A stretch of DNA of 64,000 nt from Nocardioides cremeus (GTDB lineage Bacteria > Actinomycetota > Actinomycetes > Propionibacteriales > Nocardioidaceae): positions 40,596 through 104,595 of the forward strand of contig NZ_JAULSC010000016.1 in assembly GCF_030518195.1 (NCBI RefSeq), read 5' to 3'. The notes beneath the pieces are model-generated. The model did not search any database, was not told where the DNA came from, and worked only from the letters and a program-made list of their open reading frames with translations. The position numbers and the translations under genes were made by a program. Below, piece after piece: positions 43,501-53,774 of this stretch (its first letter is position 1; each line of letters starts with the position of its first letter).

Positions 43501-44052
43501 ATGCAGCGTTCCTCAATCACCCCCAACTCCGCCGGACTTAGAGCACTAAGCCATCCCGTTCGTTTGCGCATGTTGGGGTTGCTGCGAAGCGAGGGACCTG
43601 CCACGGCAACGTCGTTGGCCAGCATCCTGGGACTCAACACGGGCGCCACCTCCTACCATCTGCGTCAACTCGCGGAGCACGGCTTCATCGAGGAAGCGGT
43701 AGATCGAGGCAACGCTCGTGACCGATGGTGGCGTGCCGTTCACGAGTCGACTGTGATGAGCGCTCGCGACGTCGACCAAGAAGCCGAGGCGGGGTACCTC
43801 CAGACGGTCGCACTCATGTACGGCGAGATGCTGGCACAGGCGGCAGCCGAGCGTCCCTTTCTTCCGAGTGACTGGAACGAAGCCGTCACGCTGAGTGATT
43901 GGCCTCTGCGCCTCACCCCCAACTCCGCACGCCGCCTCCTCGAAGCCCTCATCGAGGTCATTGAGAACACGCCCGAAGACCCAGACGCGCAGGCGACGTA
44001 CACCATTCAGTTGGGTGCCTTCCCCCGGACAGGGCAGGGCCTCGAAGAGTGA
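43501..44052 (+). CDS. ArsR-type winged helix regulator
   Basis: The 183-residue protein has an N-terminal winged helix (LRALSHPVRLRMLGLLRSEG, TSLASILGLNTGATSYHLRQL, GFIEEAVDRGNARDRWW) and a helical C-terminal domain of unclear ligand. No metal-binding Cys pair is obvious, so it is unlikely to be a simple metal sensor. It overlaps the transporter gene by 4 bases and probably represses the pair through the palindrome upstream. Codon use is less GC-biased than the host core. Confidence 0.88.
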   Translation: MQRSSITPNSAGLRALSHPVRLRMLGLLRSEGPATATSLASILGLNTGATSYHLRQLAEHGFIEEAVDRGNARDRWWRAVHESTVMSARDVDQEAEAGYLQTVALMYGEMLAQAAAERPFLPSDWNEAVTLSDWPLRLTPNSARRLLEALIEVIENTPEDPDAQATYTIQLGAFPRTGQGLEE

Positions 44053-45296
44053 AGCGCCCCCTGTACGGATGGCTTCTGTCGGACGCCGTATCGCTCACCG
44101 GCACCAGAATCTCAATGATCGCCATCCCATGGTTCGTCCTGACCACGACCGGGTCCGCCACCCAAACTGGACTAGTCGCCTTCGCCGAGATGCTCCCCTT
44201 GGTAGTGGCGAAGGTCCTCGGCGGGCCGGTCATCGACCGCCTCGGCGCGCGACGGGTAGCCATCGCCTGCGACGTCGGTAGTTTTGGTGCGGTCGGCCTC
44301 GTTCCCCTGCTGCATGCGCTCGGCTGGCTGTCGTTCCCGCTCTTGCTCGCACTCGTCGCGGTAGCAGGCGCACTTCGCGGGCCCGGAGACGCAGCGAAAG
44401 ACTCACTGACTCCGGTGATCGTCGCAGCGGCCCAAGTGCCTATGGAACGGGCGACCGGCCTCGCGACGGCAGTCGAACGCGGTGCAGGCATGGTCGGCTT
44501 CGCCCTCGCCGGTGCGCTGGTGGTCGCAGTAGGGCCAGCAACCGCCTTGGTCGCAAATGCCGGCTCGTTCCTAGTAGGAGGCGCGATCTTGGCATGGGCG
44601 ACGTGCGGCCTGCCCCGACCTGACCATGCGGAAGACCCTCACGAGTCACCAGCCCGGTACTGGCAGTCACTTCGCGAAGGGTGGTCGTTCCTTCGTCGCG
44701 AGCCAGTCCTACTCGGCCTCTCACTGATGATCGCAGTCACGAACCTTCTTGACCTCGCCTGGTCGGCGGTCCTAGCGCCCGTGTGGGCCGTCGAGTCCGG
44801 TAACGGCGTCGGACTCCTCGGCATGATTTTCGCGGTCTTTGCTGGGAGTTCCGTCGTAGGAGCACTCATCGCCTCGGCATGGGGTCACCGCCTGCCCCGC
44901 TTTCGCACCTACATTCTCGCGTACCTGATTTGCGGGCTTCCACGCTTCCTGGTGATGGCCGCCGACTCCCCGCTGTGGTCCATCCTGATGATTATGGTGG
45001 TCAGTGGAGTCGCCTCAGGGTTCCTCAACCCCATCCTCGGCGCAGTCTTCTACGAACGAATCCCGAACGCTCTGGTGGGTCGCGTCTCCTCTCTCTCCAC
45101 CTCCATGGCTTACGCGCTGATGCCCCTCGGAGGGTTGGTCGGAGCGGCGCTCATCGGAGGCTTCGGCCTTTCACCTGCTCTGGCCATCGCTGGGATCGCG
45201 TACCTCGCCACCACCATGGCCCCGACCGTCGTGCCGTCGTTCCGGGAGATGAACCGACAAGAACCAACTCCTGTCACCCCCCACGCAGCGGTGTGA
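44049..45296 (+). CDS. MFS transporter
   Basis: The 415-residue protein has about 12 hydrophobic segments and MFS-type loop motifs (GPVIDRLGARRVAIACD between helices 2 and 3). It resembles drug/proton antiporters. GTG 44049 overlaps the regulator's stop codon. The regulator-transporter operon suggests efflux induced by its substrate. Confidence 0.88.
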   Translation: MKRPLYGWLLSDAVSLTGTRISMIAIPWFVLTTTGSATQTGLVAFAEMLPLVVAKVLGGPVIDRLGARRVAIACDVGSFGAVGLVPLLHALGWLSFPLLLALVAVAGALRGPGDAAKDSLTPVIVAAAQVPMERATGLATAVERGAGMVGFALAGALVVAVGPATALVANAGSFLVGGAILAWATCGLPRPDHAEDPHESPARYWQSLREGWSFLRREPVLLGLSLMIAVTNLLDLAWSAVLAPVWAVESGNGVGLLGMIFAVFAGSSVVGALIASAWGHRLPRFRTYILAYLICGLPRFLVMAADSPLWSILMIMVVSGVASGFLNPILGAVFYERIPNALVGRVSSLSTSMAYALMPLGGLVGAALIGGFGLSPALAIAGIAYLATTMAPTVVPSFREMNRQEPTPVTPHAAV

Positions 45297-45394
45297 CCCG
45301 CTCAGGCCACTCCCGGGTCACGCGGTGCACCTCAATTCGCACGCCCGCTCATCGGCAGATGAGTGCGCTTCGGTCTCGATAGGGACACATCCAG

Positions 45395-46810
45395 TTACAG
45401 GGCCTGCGACACGCTCGACATGTTGAAGTCGGGCACCCGCAGCGCCGGGGTGGCGGTGCGGCTGAAGTAGTCGTCGCCCCACTCGCGGCTGAAGCTGGGC
45501 ACCGTGGCCGAGGCCGCCGAGAAGCGCTGCAGCAGGTCGACCGGGCTCTCGTTGAAGCGGAAGTTGTTGACCAGGCCGCGCACCTCGCCGTCCTCGACCA
45601 GGTAGACCCCGTCGCGGGTCAGGCCGGTGAGCAGCAGGGACTGCGGGTCGACCTCGCGGATGTACCACAGGCAGGTCAGCAGCAGGCCGCGCTCGGTGCC
45701 GGCGACGAGGTCGTCGAGGCGTCCGGCGCCGCCGTCGACCTCGAGCACCAGGTTGTCGACGTACGGCGTCACCGGCTGGTCGGTGAGCCGGGCGGAGTGC
45801 CGGGTCTGCGCCAGCGCCTCGAGCCGGCCGTCGCGGATCCAGTCGGTGCGCGCCAGGCCGAGCCCGTTGTCGAAGACCGAGGTCTCGTTGGAGGAGGCGG
45901 TGGCGGTCACGAAGGGCGCGCACTCCAGGCCCGGGTGGGCGGGATCGGAGTAGAGGTGCACCCCCGAGGAGGCCACCTGCTCGCCGATGCGGGTGCCGCC
46001 GCCGCGGCCGCTGAAGACCGACTGGCCCTCGTGGGCCACCCGTGCCCCGGCGGCCCAGTAGGTCGAGACCAGGAGGTCGGCGACCGAGGACGGTGGGAGG
46101 ATCGTGTCGTAGCGACCCGCGGGCAGGTCGTGGCGCCCGCGGGCACCCCAGCCGAGCCGCTCGGCGACGGCGGCGTCCATGGCGAGCGCGTCGACGTCGC
46201 TCACGTCGCGGGTGGCACCGCCGACCCAGGCGCTCTGCGTGAGGGCGGCGTCCTTGCCGGTGCAGCCGTAGTGCCCGGTGGGCTGGACGTGGCGCAGCCG
46301 CAACCCGGTCGTCGAGCCCAGGTAGGTGGTGGCGATCTCGTGGCTGATGAAGCCGTAGAGCACCCGGGCCTCGGCGCGAGCACGTCCGAAGGCCTCGCCG
46401 AGCGCGGGCGCGAAGGCCGAGTAGGTGTGCACGTCGGTGGTCACCGGTGCCTCCTCCCAGTCGGGCGAGACGCGGTCGCGCACCAGCTCGGCGGCGTCCT
46501 CGGCCGGGTCGGCGCTGCGGGCCGCGGCGTCGGCCGCGCGCACCAGCTCGGTGACCTGCGCCTGGGTGGTCGCGGTCGAGGACACCGTGCCGGTGCCCAC
46601 CCCCTCGGGTCCGCGCACGAACGAGACGACACTGACCTGCACCCCGTGGGCGACGCCGTTGGTGGTCAGGGTGTTGTTGGCCCAGCGCAGGTTGGCGCTG
46701 GTGGTGTCGCGCACGAGCACGACGCAGTCGTCGGCCACGCTCGCGGCGAGGCCCTGCTCGACGAGCGACTGCGGAGTGGCGGTGTGGCCGGCGTGGGTCG
46801 GGGAGGTCAT
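45395..46810 (-). CDS. tldE: TldD/PmbA family protein, TldE-type partner
   Basis: The 471-residue protein belongs to the TldD/PmbA family ([55 protein letters not shown]) but lacks the HExxxH zinc motif, as expected for TldE. It pairs with TldD to form a protease that degrades unfolded or modified peptides. ATG 46810 overlaps the tldD stop by one base (TGATG). Confidence 0.9.
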   Translation of the reverse strand: MTSPTHAGHTATPQSLVEQGLAASVADDCVVLVRDTTSANLRWANNTLTTNGVAHGVQVSVVSFVRGPEGVGTGTVSSTATTQAQVTELVRAADAAARSADPAEDAAELVRDRVSPDWEEAPVTTDVHTYSAFAPALGEAFGRARAEARVLYGFISHEIATTYLGSTTGLRLRHVQPTGHYGCTGKDAALTQSAWVGGATRDVSDVDALAMDAAVAERLGWGARGRHDLPAGRYDTILPPSSVADLLVSTYWAAGARVAHEGQSVFSGRGGGTRIGEQVASSGVHLYSDPAHPGLECAPFVTATASSNETSVFDNGLGLARTDWIRDGRLEALAQTRHSARLTDQPVTPYVDNLVLEVDGGAGRLDDLVAGTERGLLLTCLWYIREVDPQSLLLTGLTRDGVYLVEDGEVRGLVNNFRFNESPVDLLQRFSAASATVPSFSREWGDDYFSRTATPALRVPDFNMSSVSQAL

Positions 46811-48348
46811 CAGTGACCCGCCTCCTCGGTGGTGTTGAGGATCCGCACGTCGCGGAAGAGCGAGGTCGGGCAGCCGTGGCTGACCGAGGCGACCTGGCCG
46901 GGCTGGGCCTTGCCGCAGTTGAAGGCGCCGCCCACGACGTAGGTCTGCGGGCCGCCGACCGCCTCGAGCGAGCCCCAGAAGTCGGTCGTGGTGGCCTGGT
47001 AGGCCACGTCGCGCACCTGGCCGGCGAGCTCGCCGTCGACGATGCGGTGGAAGCGCTGCCCGGTGAACTGGAAGTTGAAGCGCTGCATGTCGATCGACCA
47101 CGACCGGTCGCCCACCACGTAGATGCCGCGCTCGACCCTGCTGATCAGCTCTTCGGTGCTCGGGCCGTCGGGGGCGGGCTGCAGCGACACGTTGGCCATC
47201 CGCTGGATCGGCACGTGGCCGGGGGAGTCGGCGTACGCGCAGCCGTTGGAGCGGCCCTGCGGGTGGTCGGGGCCGGCCAGCTCGGGCTTCATCGCGGCCA
47301 TCGAGCGGTCGAGCTGGTAGCCCACGAGCACGCCCCCAAAGACGATGTCCCACGACTGCGCCGCGACCCCCTCGTCGTCGTAGCCGACCGTGGCCAGCCC
47401 GTGCGGCGTGGTGCGGTCACCGGTCACGTGCATCACCGGCGAGCCGTAGCGCAGCGAGCCGAGCTGGTCGTAGGTGGCGAAGGAGGTGCCGGCGTAGTTG
47501 GCCTCGTAGCCCAGCGCCCGGTCGAGCTCGGTGGCGTGGCCGATCGACTCGTGGATCGTCAGCCACAGGTTCGAGGGGTGCACCACGAGGTCGTAGCGAC
47601 CCGCCTCGACGCTCGGTGCCGCCAGCTTCTCGGCCAGCAGGTCGGGCACCTCGTCCACCTCGGCGTCGAAGTCCCAGGCGACCCCGGGCGAGCCCACGAC
47701 GTACTCCCAGCCCCTGCCCACCGGGGGCGCGAGGGAGGCCATGGAGTCGAAGAGGTCGCCGCGCGAGCCCATCGCCTCGAAGCCCGGCTGCAGCCGGACC
47801 CGCTGCTGGGTGGTGCGGGTGCCGTGCAGGTCGGCGTAGTACTTGTTCTCGCGCACCGCGCTGAGGAACGACGAGGCGTGCTCGACGCCGGGGTGCTCGC
47901 GCAGGCGTCGGGTCCAGCCGACGAGCACCTCGGCCTTCTCGGCGGTCGGTACGTCGATCGGGTCGACCTCGTGCTCGGAGATCCAGGTGACGTCGTCATA
48001 CGTCGGCTCGGGCGCGAGCTCGACGGGGGTGCTGGTCATGGCCGCGGCGACCTCGGCCACCGCGACGGCCTGCTCGGCGACCCTGCGGGCCTCGTGGTCG
48101 GTGAGCAGCACCCCGGAGGCGAAGCCCCACGCGCCGCGGTGGACGACCCGCACGGCGAAGCCCACGTCGACGGAGTCGTCGGCGGCCTGCAGCACGCCGT
48201 CGCGAGCAGTGAGGTCCTGGTAGCGCACCCGCTCGAAGCGGAAGTCGGCGTGGCTCACGCCGAGCTCGGCGGCCCGGGCCAGGGCGACCTCGCCGAGGCG
48301 GCGGTGCGGCAGAGCCTGGAAGGTCGGGTCGAGGCGGGGTCCGCTCAT
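46810..48348 (-). CDS. tldD: TldD family metalloprotease
   Basis: The 512-residue catalytic partner has the HExxxH motif in LTIHESIGHATELDRALGYE (about residue 270) and the downstream region with zinc-binding Cys candidates near the C-terminus. TldD-TldE heterodimers process peptides such as microcin or RiPP precursors. No peptide precursor gene is seen nearby. It follows sbcC by 10 bases. Confidence 0.92.
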   Translation of the reverse strand: MSGPRLDPTFQALPHRRLGEVALARAAELGVSHADFRFERVRYQDLTARDGVLQAADDSVDVGFAVRVVHRGAWGFASGVLLTDHEARRVAEQAVAVAEVAAAMTSTPVELAPEPTYDDVTWISEHEVDPIDVPTAEKAEVLVGWTRRLREHPGVEHASSFLSAVRENKYYADLHGTRTTQQRVRLQPGFEAMGSRGDLFDSMASLAPPVGRGWEYVVGSPGVAWDFDAEVDEVPDLLAEKLAAPSVEAGRYDLVVHPSNLWLTIHESIGHATELDRALGYEANYAGTSFATYDQLGSLRYGSPVMHVTGDRTTPHGLATVGYDDEGVAAQSWDIVFGGVLVGYQLDRSMAAMKPELAGPDHPQGRSNGCAYADSPGHVPIQRMANVSLQPAPDGPSTEELISRVERGIYVVGDRSWSIDMQRFNFQFTGQRFHRIVDGELAGQVRDVAYQATTTDFWGSLEAVGGPQTYVVGGAFNCGKAQPGQVASVSHGCPTSLFRDVRILNTTEEAGH

Positions 48349-48358
48349 GGAGGTGAAC

Positions 48359-51300
48359 CTACAGACCGGCCGCCGCGACCACGAGGCTCGACCCGGCGCG
48401 CGACTTGTGCACCCGCAGCTGGGTGGGGATCCGGTCGCGCATCTCGGCGACGTGGCTGACCACGCCCACCACCCGGCCGCCCTCGCGCAGCGAGTCGAGC
48501 ACGTCCATCACGTCCTCGAGGGTCTCGGCGTCGAGGGACCCGAAGCCCTCGTCGACGAAGAGCGTGTCGAGCTCGGCGCCACCGGCCTCGGCGGTGATGA
48601 CGTCGGCCAGGCCCAGCGCCAGGGCGAGGGAGACCACGAAGGTCTCGCCGCCCGAGAGGGTGGCGGGGTCGCGGGCCTCGCCGGACCAGTCGTCGCGCAC
48701 CCGCAGGCTCAGCCCGCCCCGGGTCTCGCCGGCCCCGCGCTGGGCGGTGTGCTCGAGGCTGTAGCGGTGCTCGGACATGCGGGCCAGGCGCTCGTTGGCG
48801 GCCGCCACCACCTGCGAGAGCCGGTAGGCCAGGACGTAGGCGGACAGGCGCATCTGCAGGTGGTTGTCGGCCGAACGGCCCTCGACGAACGTGCCCAGCC
48901 GGGTCGCCAGCGCCAGGTCGGCGCGCAGCGGGGCCCAGGCCCGCAGCCGCTCGGCCAGTCCGGCGGCCAGGCCGTCGAGCCGCTCGTGGCGGGCGGCGAG
49001 CGTGGCGACCTCGGCACCGACCTCCTCGGCGTGGCGTCGCGCGGCCTGGTGCGCCGCCTGCAGGCCGGGCAGGAGCTCCGGGTCGGGGTCGGCAGAGGAG
49101 GGGGCCGGCCCGTCCGGCAGCTCGTCGAGCCGGCGGGCCACCTCGGCCAGCACCTGCTCGACCCGGTCGAGACGGCGCTGGTGCTCGCCGGTGCGCTGCT
49201 CGAGGGCACGCACCTCCGCCTCGTCGGCGTACGCCGCCTCCGCGGCCGCGACGTCGGCGAAGGCCTGCTGCTGAGCGGCCTGCTCCGCCGCGTGGTGGGC
49301 CTCGTCGGCTGCCTGCCGCGCCGCGCCGAGCGCGTCGAGGGCGGTGGCCAGCCCCTCGGCGGCGCGGGACCGCGCGCGGTGGTGCTCGACCAGCGACTCG
49401 AGCCGCCGGTGCAGCTCGTCGGCGTCGTCGGCCTCGTCGCTGTCGGTCTCGGCCCCGGCGCCGACCAGCACGTCGCGGACCTCGGCGCGGGTCGCCGTGA
49501 CCTCCTGGTCCAGCGCCGCGATCGCGGCCTCGCGGCCGGCCCGGTCGGCCAGCAGGGCGGTGTGGCGTCGTGTGGTGTCGGCCAGCGACTGCTCGAGGGC
49601 GGTGAGCCGCTCGGCGGCGGTGCTCCGGGCGGCGCGTGCCGACTCGGCCTCGGTGAGCTCGGCGCGCAGCCGGGCGGACTCGTCGAGGAGCTCGGCGCGG
49701 CCCTGCCCGCCGGTGCGCGCGCGCTCGACCTCGAGGCGGGTGAGCAGGTCGCGGTGGCGGCCGTCGAGCAGGTGCTCGTGGGTCTTGGCGTCGTCGAGGT
49801 CGCGCTGGGCGGCACGCTCGGCGCCCGCGTCGGCCGCGCCCGGCGCGGCGACCGCCTTGGCGGGGTGCTCGGCGGAGCCGCAGACGGGGCAGCAGCCGCC
49901 GACGGCCAGTGCGCCGGCGAGCTCGGCGGCCATCGCCTCGATGCGGGCCTCGCGGACGCCGAGCAGGTGCTCGTGGGCCTGAGCGGCCGCCTCGCGGGCC
50001 GCGAGCCACTCGAGCCGGGCCTGCTCGGCCGCGGCGGTCAGCGTGGTGACCTGGTCGTGGGCGTCGATGCGTGCCTGCACGACTTCGAGCCGGTCTGCGA
50101 GCCCGTCGCTGCGCTCGGCCCGGGCGAGCAGGTCGGCATGCTGCTCGCGCGCCTCGTGGACGGCGGCGGGCAGGCGGGCCAGCTCGGCCTCGAGCTCGTC
50201 GACCTGGTGCAGGTCGCGCTCGTGGCGGTCGCGCAGGTCGTCGAGACGCAGCGCGGTGTCGTGGAGGCGGCGCAGGCGCGGGCGCACCGCCTCGAGCGTG
50301 CTGAGGGTGGCGCGGGCCTCCTCGTGGGTCGCGGCCAGGGCGACACGGTCGTCGAGAGGGTGCTCGTCGCCCCACGTGAGCCTCGCCGCCCTCTCGCAGG
50401 CGTCGACGCGCGAGGCGGCCGAGCCGACCCGCTCGTCGGCGCGTCTGGCCAGCCGGGCCAGCGGCACCACCACGGCTGCGCGGCGGGCGCCGGCGAGCCG
50501 CTCGAGGTCGGCCTGCTGGCGTGGCGCCGCGTCGACGAGTGCGCGCTGCTCGGCGAGCGCACCGCTGCGGCGCTCGTGCAGCGCGATGCGCTCGCGGGCC
50601 AGGTCGAGGACCCGCGCGGCCTCGTGCTCGGCGGCGGCGGCCCGCTCGAGGTCGACCTTGCGGCCGGTCAGGGCCTGCGCGGTCGAGGCGGTGAGGTGGT
50701 CGGCCCACGCCTGCAGGCTGCCGTCGTCGGCCAGCAGCCCCAGCTGAGGAGCCAGGTCTGCCGCCTCGTCACCGCAGGCGCCGGGGAGGTCGGCGCGGGC
50801 AGCCTCGCTGAGCCTGCTGGTGAGGTCGGCGACCTGCTCCTCGACCTCGTCGGAGCAGCGCCGCAACCGCACCCGGCGCTCCTTGAGCCAGGCCTCCACC
50901 TGCTCGAAGCGACCGGTGCGGAAGAGCTGCTGGAGCAGCCGGTGGCGCTCGTCGGAGCGTGCGCGCAGAAAGGCCTGGAACCGGCCCTGGGGGAGCAGGG
51001 CCACCTGGGTGAACTGGACCAGGTTCATGCCCAGCAGGTCACCGACGAGGTAGCCGGTCTCGTCGAGTCGCGTCGACAGGGTCTCCCACTGCTCGTCGCG
51101 GCGCTCGGCCAGCACCACGTGGGCGGGCTCGGTGGTGGTGCCGGTGCCGCGCTTCTTGGGCCGCTCCCAGGCCGGCGAGCGGACCAGCCGGAAGCGCCGG
51201 CCGGAGACGGTCAGCTCGAGCTCGACACGCGGGGCCACCCCGGGGGCGGCCTGGTCGCAGCGCAGGCGCTTGGCGCTCGAGCGCTCACCCGGCACGTCGC

Positions 51301-51460
51301 CGTAGAGCGCGAAGCACACGGCGTCGAGCACGCTGGTCTTGCCGGCGCCGGTGGGGCCGGTGAGCAGGAACAGCCCGCTCTCGCTGAGCCGGTCGAGGTC
51401 GACCTCGACGGTGGCGGGGAACGGCCCGAAGGCGGTGACCTCGAGGCGGTGCAGGCGCAT
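48359..51460 (-). CDS. sbcC: Exonuclease subunit SbcC (AAA/SMC-like ATPase)
   Basis: The 1033-residue protein has Walker A GPTGAGKTSVLDAVCFALYG (about residue 38), long coiled-coil arms around a CPVC zinc hook (GGCCPVCGSAEHP, about residue 515), the ABC signature LSGGETFVVSLALALGLAD and Walker B LDTLFVDEGFGSLD near the C-terminus. With SbcD it cuts hairpins and blocked DNA ends. ATG 51460 overlaps the sbcD stop by one base. Confidence 0.94.
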   Translation of the reverse strand: MRLHRLEVTAFGPFPATVEVDLDRLSESGLFLLTGPTGAGKTSVLDAVCFALYGDVPGERSSAKRLRCDQAAPGVAPRVELELTVSGRRFRLVRSPAWERPKKRGTGTTTEPAHVVLAERRDEQWETLSTRLDETGYLVGDLLGMNLVQFTQVALLPQGRFQAFLRARSDERHRLLQQLFRTGRFEQVEAWLKERRVRLRRCSDEVEEQVADLTSRLSEAARADLPGACGDEAADLAPQLGLLADDGSLQAWADHLTASTAQALTGRKVDLERAAAAEHEAARVLDLARERIALHERRSGALAEQRALVDAAPRQQADLERLAGARRAAVVVPLARLARRADERVGSAASRVDACERAARLTWGDEHPLDDRVALAATHEEARATLSTLEAVRPRLRRLHDTALRLDDLRDRHERDLHQVDELEAELARLPAAVHEAREQHADLLARAERSDGLADRLEVVQARIDAHDQVTTLTAAAEQARLEWLAAREAAAQAHEHLLGVREARIEAMAAELAGALAVGGCCPVCGSAEHPAKAVAAPGAADAGAERAAQRDLDDAKTHEHLLDGRHRDLLTRLEVERARTGGQGRAELLDESARLRAELTEAESARAARSTAAERLTALEQSLADTTRRHTALLADRAGREAAIAALDQEVTATRAEVRDVLVGAGAETDSDEADDADELHRRLESLVEHHRARSRAAEGLATALDALGAARQAADEAHHAAEQAAQQQAFADVAAAEAAYADEAEVRALEQRTGEHQRRLDRVEQVLAEVARRLDELPDGPAPSSADPDPELLPGLQAAHQAARRHAEEVGAEVATLAARHERLDGLAAGLAERLRAWAPLRADLALATRLGTFVEGRSADNHLQMRLSAYVLAYRLSQVVAAANERLARMSEHRYSLEHTAQRGAGETRGGLSLRVRDDWSGEARDPATLSGGETFVVSLALALGLADVITAEAGGAELDTLFVDEGFGSLDAETLEDVMDVLDSLREGGRVVGVVSHVAEMRDRIPTQLRVHKSRAGSSLVVAAAGL

Positions 51461-52647
51461 CAGCCGGCCTCGCTCTCTCGGGACCGCGTGACCGGGTCGG
51501 CGGTGGAGTCCTCGCAGCACGACTCGACGGCCTCGCGCAGCAGCGCGCTCTCGTCGTCACTGGGGCCGGTGCCGCGCACGGTGCGCACGAAGTCGGCGAC
51601 CACGTCGTGGTCGCTGCGACCGGTGCTCGGGCGCGCCGGGAGGGCGCCGAGGCCGGGGACCCGGCCCTCGAAGGAGAGCACCATGGTGTGCGGGAAGCGG
51701 CGGCGCAGCCGGTCCATCGCCTGCACCGGGCGCTCGGCGTCGGTGAGGCTCACCTGCACCCAGGAGCGCTCGTGGCGCTCGAGCGCCGGGTCGGACAGCA
51801 GCTCCTCGATCGTGCCGCGCAGGCGGGCCAGCGGGCGCGGCACCGGGGCCTCGACGAACTCGGTGTCGCGGACGCCGTCGGGGCCCAGGTCGATCAGCCA
51901 GGACCCCTTGAGGTGCGTGGCCTCGGAGAAGGAGTAGGCCAGCGGGGAGCCGGAGTAGCGCACGGTCTCGGAGAGCACGTGGCGCCCGTGCAGGTGGCCC
52001 AGCGCGGTGTAGTCGACGCCCTCGAAGAGCGAGGTCGGCACCAGCGAGACGCCGCCGACGCTGATGTCGCGCTCGGAGTCGCTGGGACGCACCGCGTCGA
52101 CGGAGCCACCCACGAACGCGTGCGCCATCACCACCGAGCGTGCCCGGGGCCGGGTGGCCAGGTCGGCGCGCACGCGACGCATCGCCTCGCCGAGCGCCGC
52201 CTGGTGGGAGCGCGCACCCAGGCCCCACGGCTCGCGCACCGCGTCGGGGTCGAGGTAGGGCAGTGCGTGCACCGCGACCTCGCCGTGCTCGTCGCCGAGC
52301 AGCACCGGGGTGCCGACGCCGCCCGGGTCGGTGCGCAGGTGGACGCCCGCCGCGTCGATCAGCCTCGAGCTGAAGCCCAGCCGGCGCGCGGAGTCGTGGT
52401 TGCCGCTGCTGATCACGACCCGGGCGCGCGACGCGGCGAGCCGCGACAGCGTCTCGTCGGCCAGGCGGACGGCGTCGACCTGGGGCAGGGCCCGGTCGTA
52501 GACGTCGCCGGCGACCAGGACCGCGTCGACCTGCTCGCTCTCGACGACCTCGAGCAGGTGGTCGAGGTAGGTGGCCTGGTGCGTGAGCATCCCCTCACGG
52601 TGGAAGGACCGGCCCAGGTGCCAGTCGGAGGTGTGCAGGATGCGCAT
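51460..52647 (-). CDS. sbcD: Exonuclease subunit SbcD
   Basis: The 395-residue nuclease carries the metallophosphatase motifs HTSDWHLGR, GDVYDR, GNHDS, VMAHAFVGG and GHLHGRH in order. It supplies the nuclease site of SbcCD. ATG 52647 starts MRILHTSDWHLG, the normal N-terminus. The four genes sbcD-sbcC-tldD-tldE are on one strand with spacings of -1, 10 and -1 bases. Confidence 0.95.
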   Translation of the reverse strand: MRILHTSDWHLGRSFHREGMLTHQATYLDHLLEVVESEQVDAVLVAGDVYDRALPQVDAVRLADETLSRLAASRARVVISSGNHDSARRLGFSSRLIDAAGVHLRTDPGGVGTPVLLGDEHGEVAVHALPYLDPDAVREPWGLGARSHQAALGEAMRRVRADLATRPRARSVVMAHAFVGGSVDAVRPSDSERDISVGGVSLVPTSLFEGVDYTALGHLHGRHVLSETVRYSGSPLAYSFSEATHLKGSWLIDLGPDGVRDTEFVEAPVPRPLARLRGTIEELLSDPALERHERSWVQVSLTDAERPVQAMDRLRRRFPHTMVLSFEGRVPGLGALPARPSTGRSDHDVVADFVRTVRGTGPSDDESALLREAVESCCEDSTADPVTRSRESEAG

Positions 52648-52719
52648 GCCCCAGACGCTAGGAGGGGCCACCGACAACGAGGTGGTCCCACGCCGCGGGG
52701 GCGCTGGCAGGCTGGTCAC

Positions 52720-53694
52720 ATGGGACAGGACCGGGTCGTCGTGGTGGGTGCCGGGATCAGTGGCGTGGCGTGTGCCCGCGAGCTGCGGGACGCGGGGGTG
52801 GGCGTGCGCCTGCTCGACCGCGGACGGCGCCTCGGCGGGCGGATGGCCAGCCGCCGCTTCGACGGCCGCCCGGCCGACATCGGCGCGTCGTACCTGACGG
52901 TGGGCGACGACGACTTCGCCGCCGTCGTCGAGCAGTGGCGCGCCGCCGGGCTGGCCCGGCCCTGGACCGACACGTTCACCGCCCTCACGCCCGGCGCCGA
53001 GCCCGAGAGCAAGCAGGGGCCGGTGCGCTGGGGCACCCCGGGCGGCATCCGGACCCTGGTCGAGGCACTCGCCGACGGGCTCGACGTCGTGGCCGGCCAC
53101 GAGGTGGGCCGGGTCGCCCGCGGCGGTGACGGCGGCCTCGAGGTCGACGGGCAGCCGGCGGGCGCTGTCGTGCTCGCCATGCCCGACCCCCAGGCGGCCC
53201 GGCTGCTCGACCCCGCCACGCACCCGAGCGTGCACACGGCGCTGGACGTGGACTTCGAGCCGGTGCTGGCGCTCACCGCGACGTACGCCGAGCGCTGCTG
53301 GCGCGACCTGCCGCACGGCGCCTTCGTCAACGACGACCCGGCGCTGTCGTGGATCGCCGACGACGGACGGCGGCGCGGTGACGACGCGCCGGTGCTGGTC
53401 GCCCACTCCACGCCCGGGCTGGCGGGCCGGCACCTCGACGACCCGGCCGCTGCCGGGCCCGCGCTGGTGGAGGCGCTGGGCCGCCTGGTCGGGGCGGCGC
53501 AGCAGCCGGTGCAGACCCACGTGCACCGGTGGAGCCTGGCGCGCCCGGCCCGCGGCCGCGAGCACGCGACGTACCTGCTGACCGACGACCTGCTCGGCGT
53601 GTGCGGCGACGCCTGGTCGGCCAGGCCGCGCGTCGAGGGGGCCTGGCTCAGCGGTCGGGACCTGGGCCGCGAGCTGGTGCGCCGGCTGGGCTGA
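52720..53694 (+). CDS. FAD-dependent oxidoreductase (renalase/amine-oxidase-like)
   Basis: The 324-residue protein starts with a Rossmann motif VVVGAGISGVACARELRDAG and the following GGRMASRRFDGRPADIGASY, typical of FAD-binding renalase-like proteins; a C-terminal GDAWSARPRVEGAWLSGR closes the FAD site. Substrate is unknown. The ATG at 52720 lies 6 bases after a CAGGCT box with no ribosome binding site. It is divergent from sbcD. Confidence 0.85.
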   Translation: MGQDRVVVVGAGISGVACARELRDAGVGVRLLDRGRRLGGRMASRRFDGRPADIGASYLTVGDDDFAAVVEQWRAAGLARPWTDTFTALTPGAEPESKQGPVRWGTPGGIRTLVEALADGLDVVAGHEVGRVARGGDGGLEVDGQPAGAVVLAMPDPQAARLLDPATHPSVHTALDVDFEPVLALTATYAERCWRDLPHGAFVNDDPALSWIADDGRRRGDDAPVLVAHSTPGLAGRHLDDPAAAGPALVEALGRLVGAAQQPVQTHVHRWSLARPARGREHATYLLTDDLLGVCGDAWSARPRVEGAWLSGRDLGRELVRRLG

Positions 53695-53744
53695 GCCGAG
53701 TTCTGAGCTGAGTCCTGAGCGCAGCGCGACACGCCGCCACGGAT

Positions 53745-53769
53745 CTTGTCTTGAACCATTCCAGACAAG
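53745..53769 (+). promoter_or_regulatory. FurA-type operator upstream of furA
   Basis: CTTGTCTTGAA and TTCCAGACAAG are inverted repeats (one mismatch) with a 3-base spacer, placed 6 bases before a CATAGT -10 box. This resembles the furA self-regulatory box described for Streptomyces and mycobacteria. Confidence 0.65.
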
Positions 53770-53774
53770 TCGGG

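Noticed and set aside
48347..51937. A long forward open frame over the sbcC/sbcD region (over 1000 codons)
   Set aside because: It lies opposite sbcC and sbcD, which have clear family motifs; the forward frame is a GC-driven shadow with no recognisable domain.
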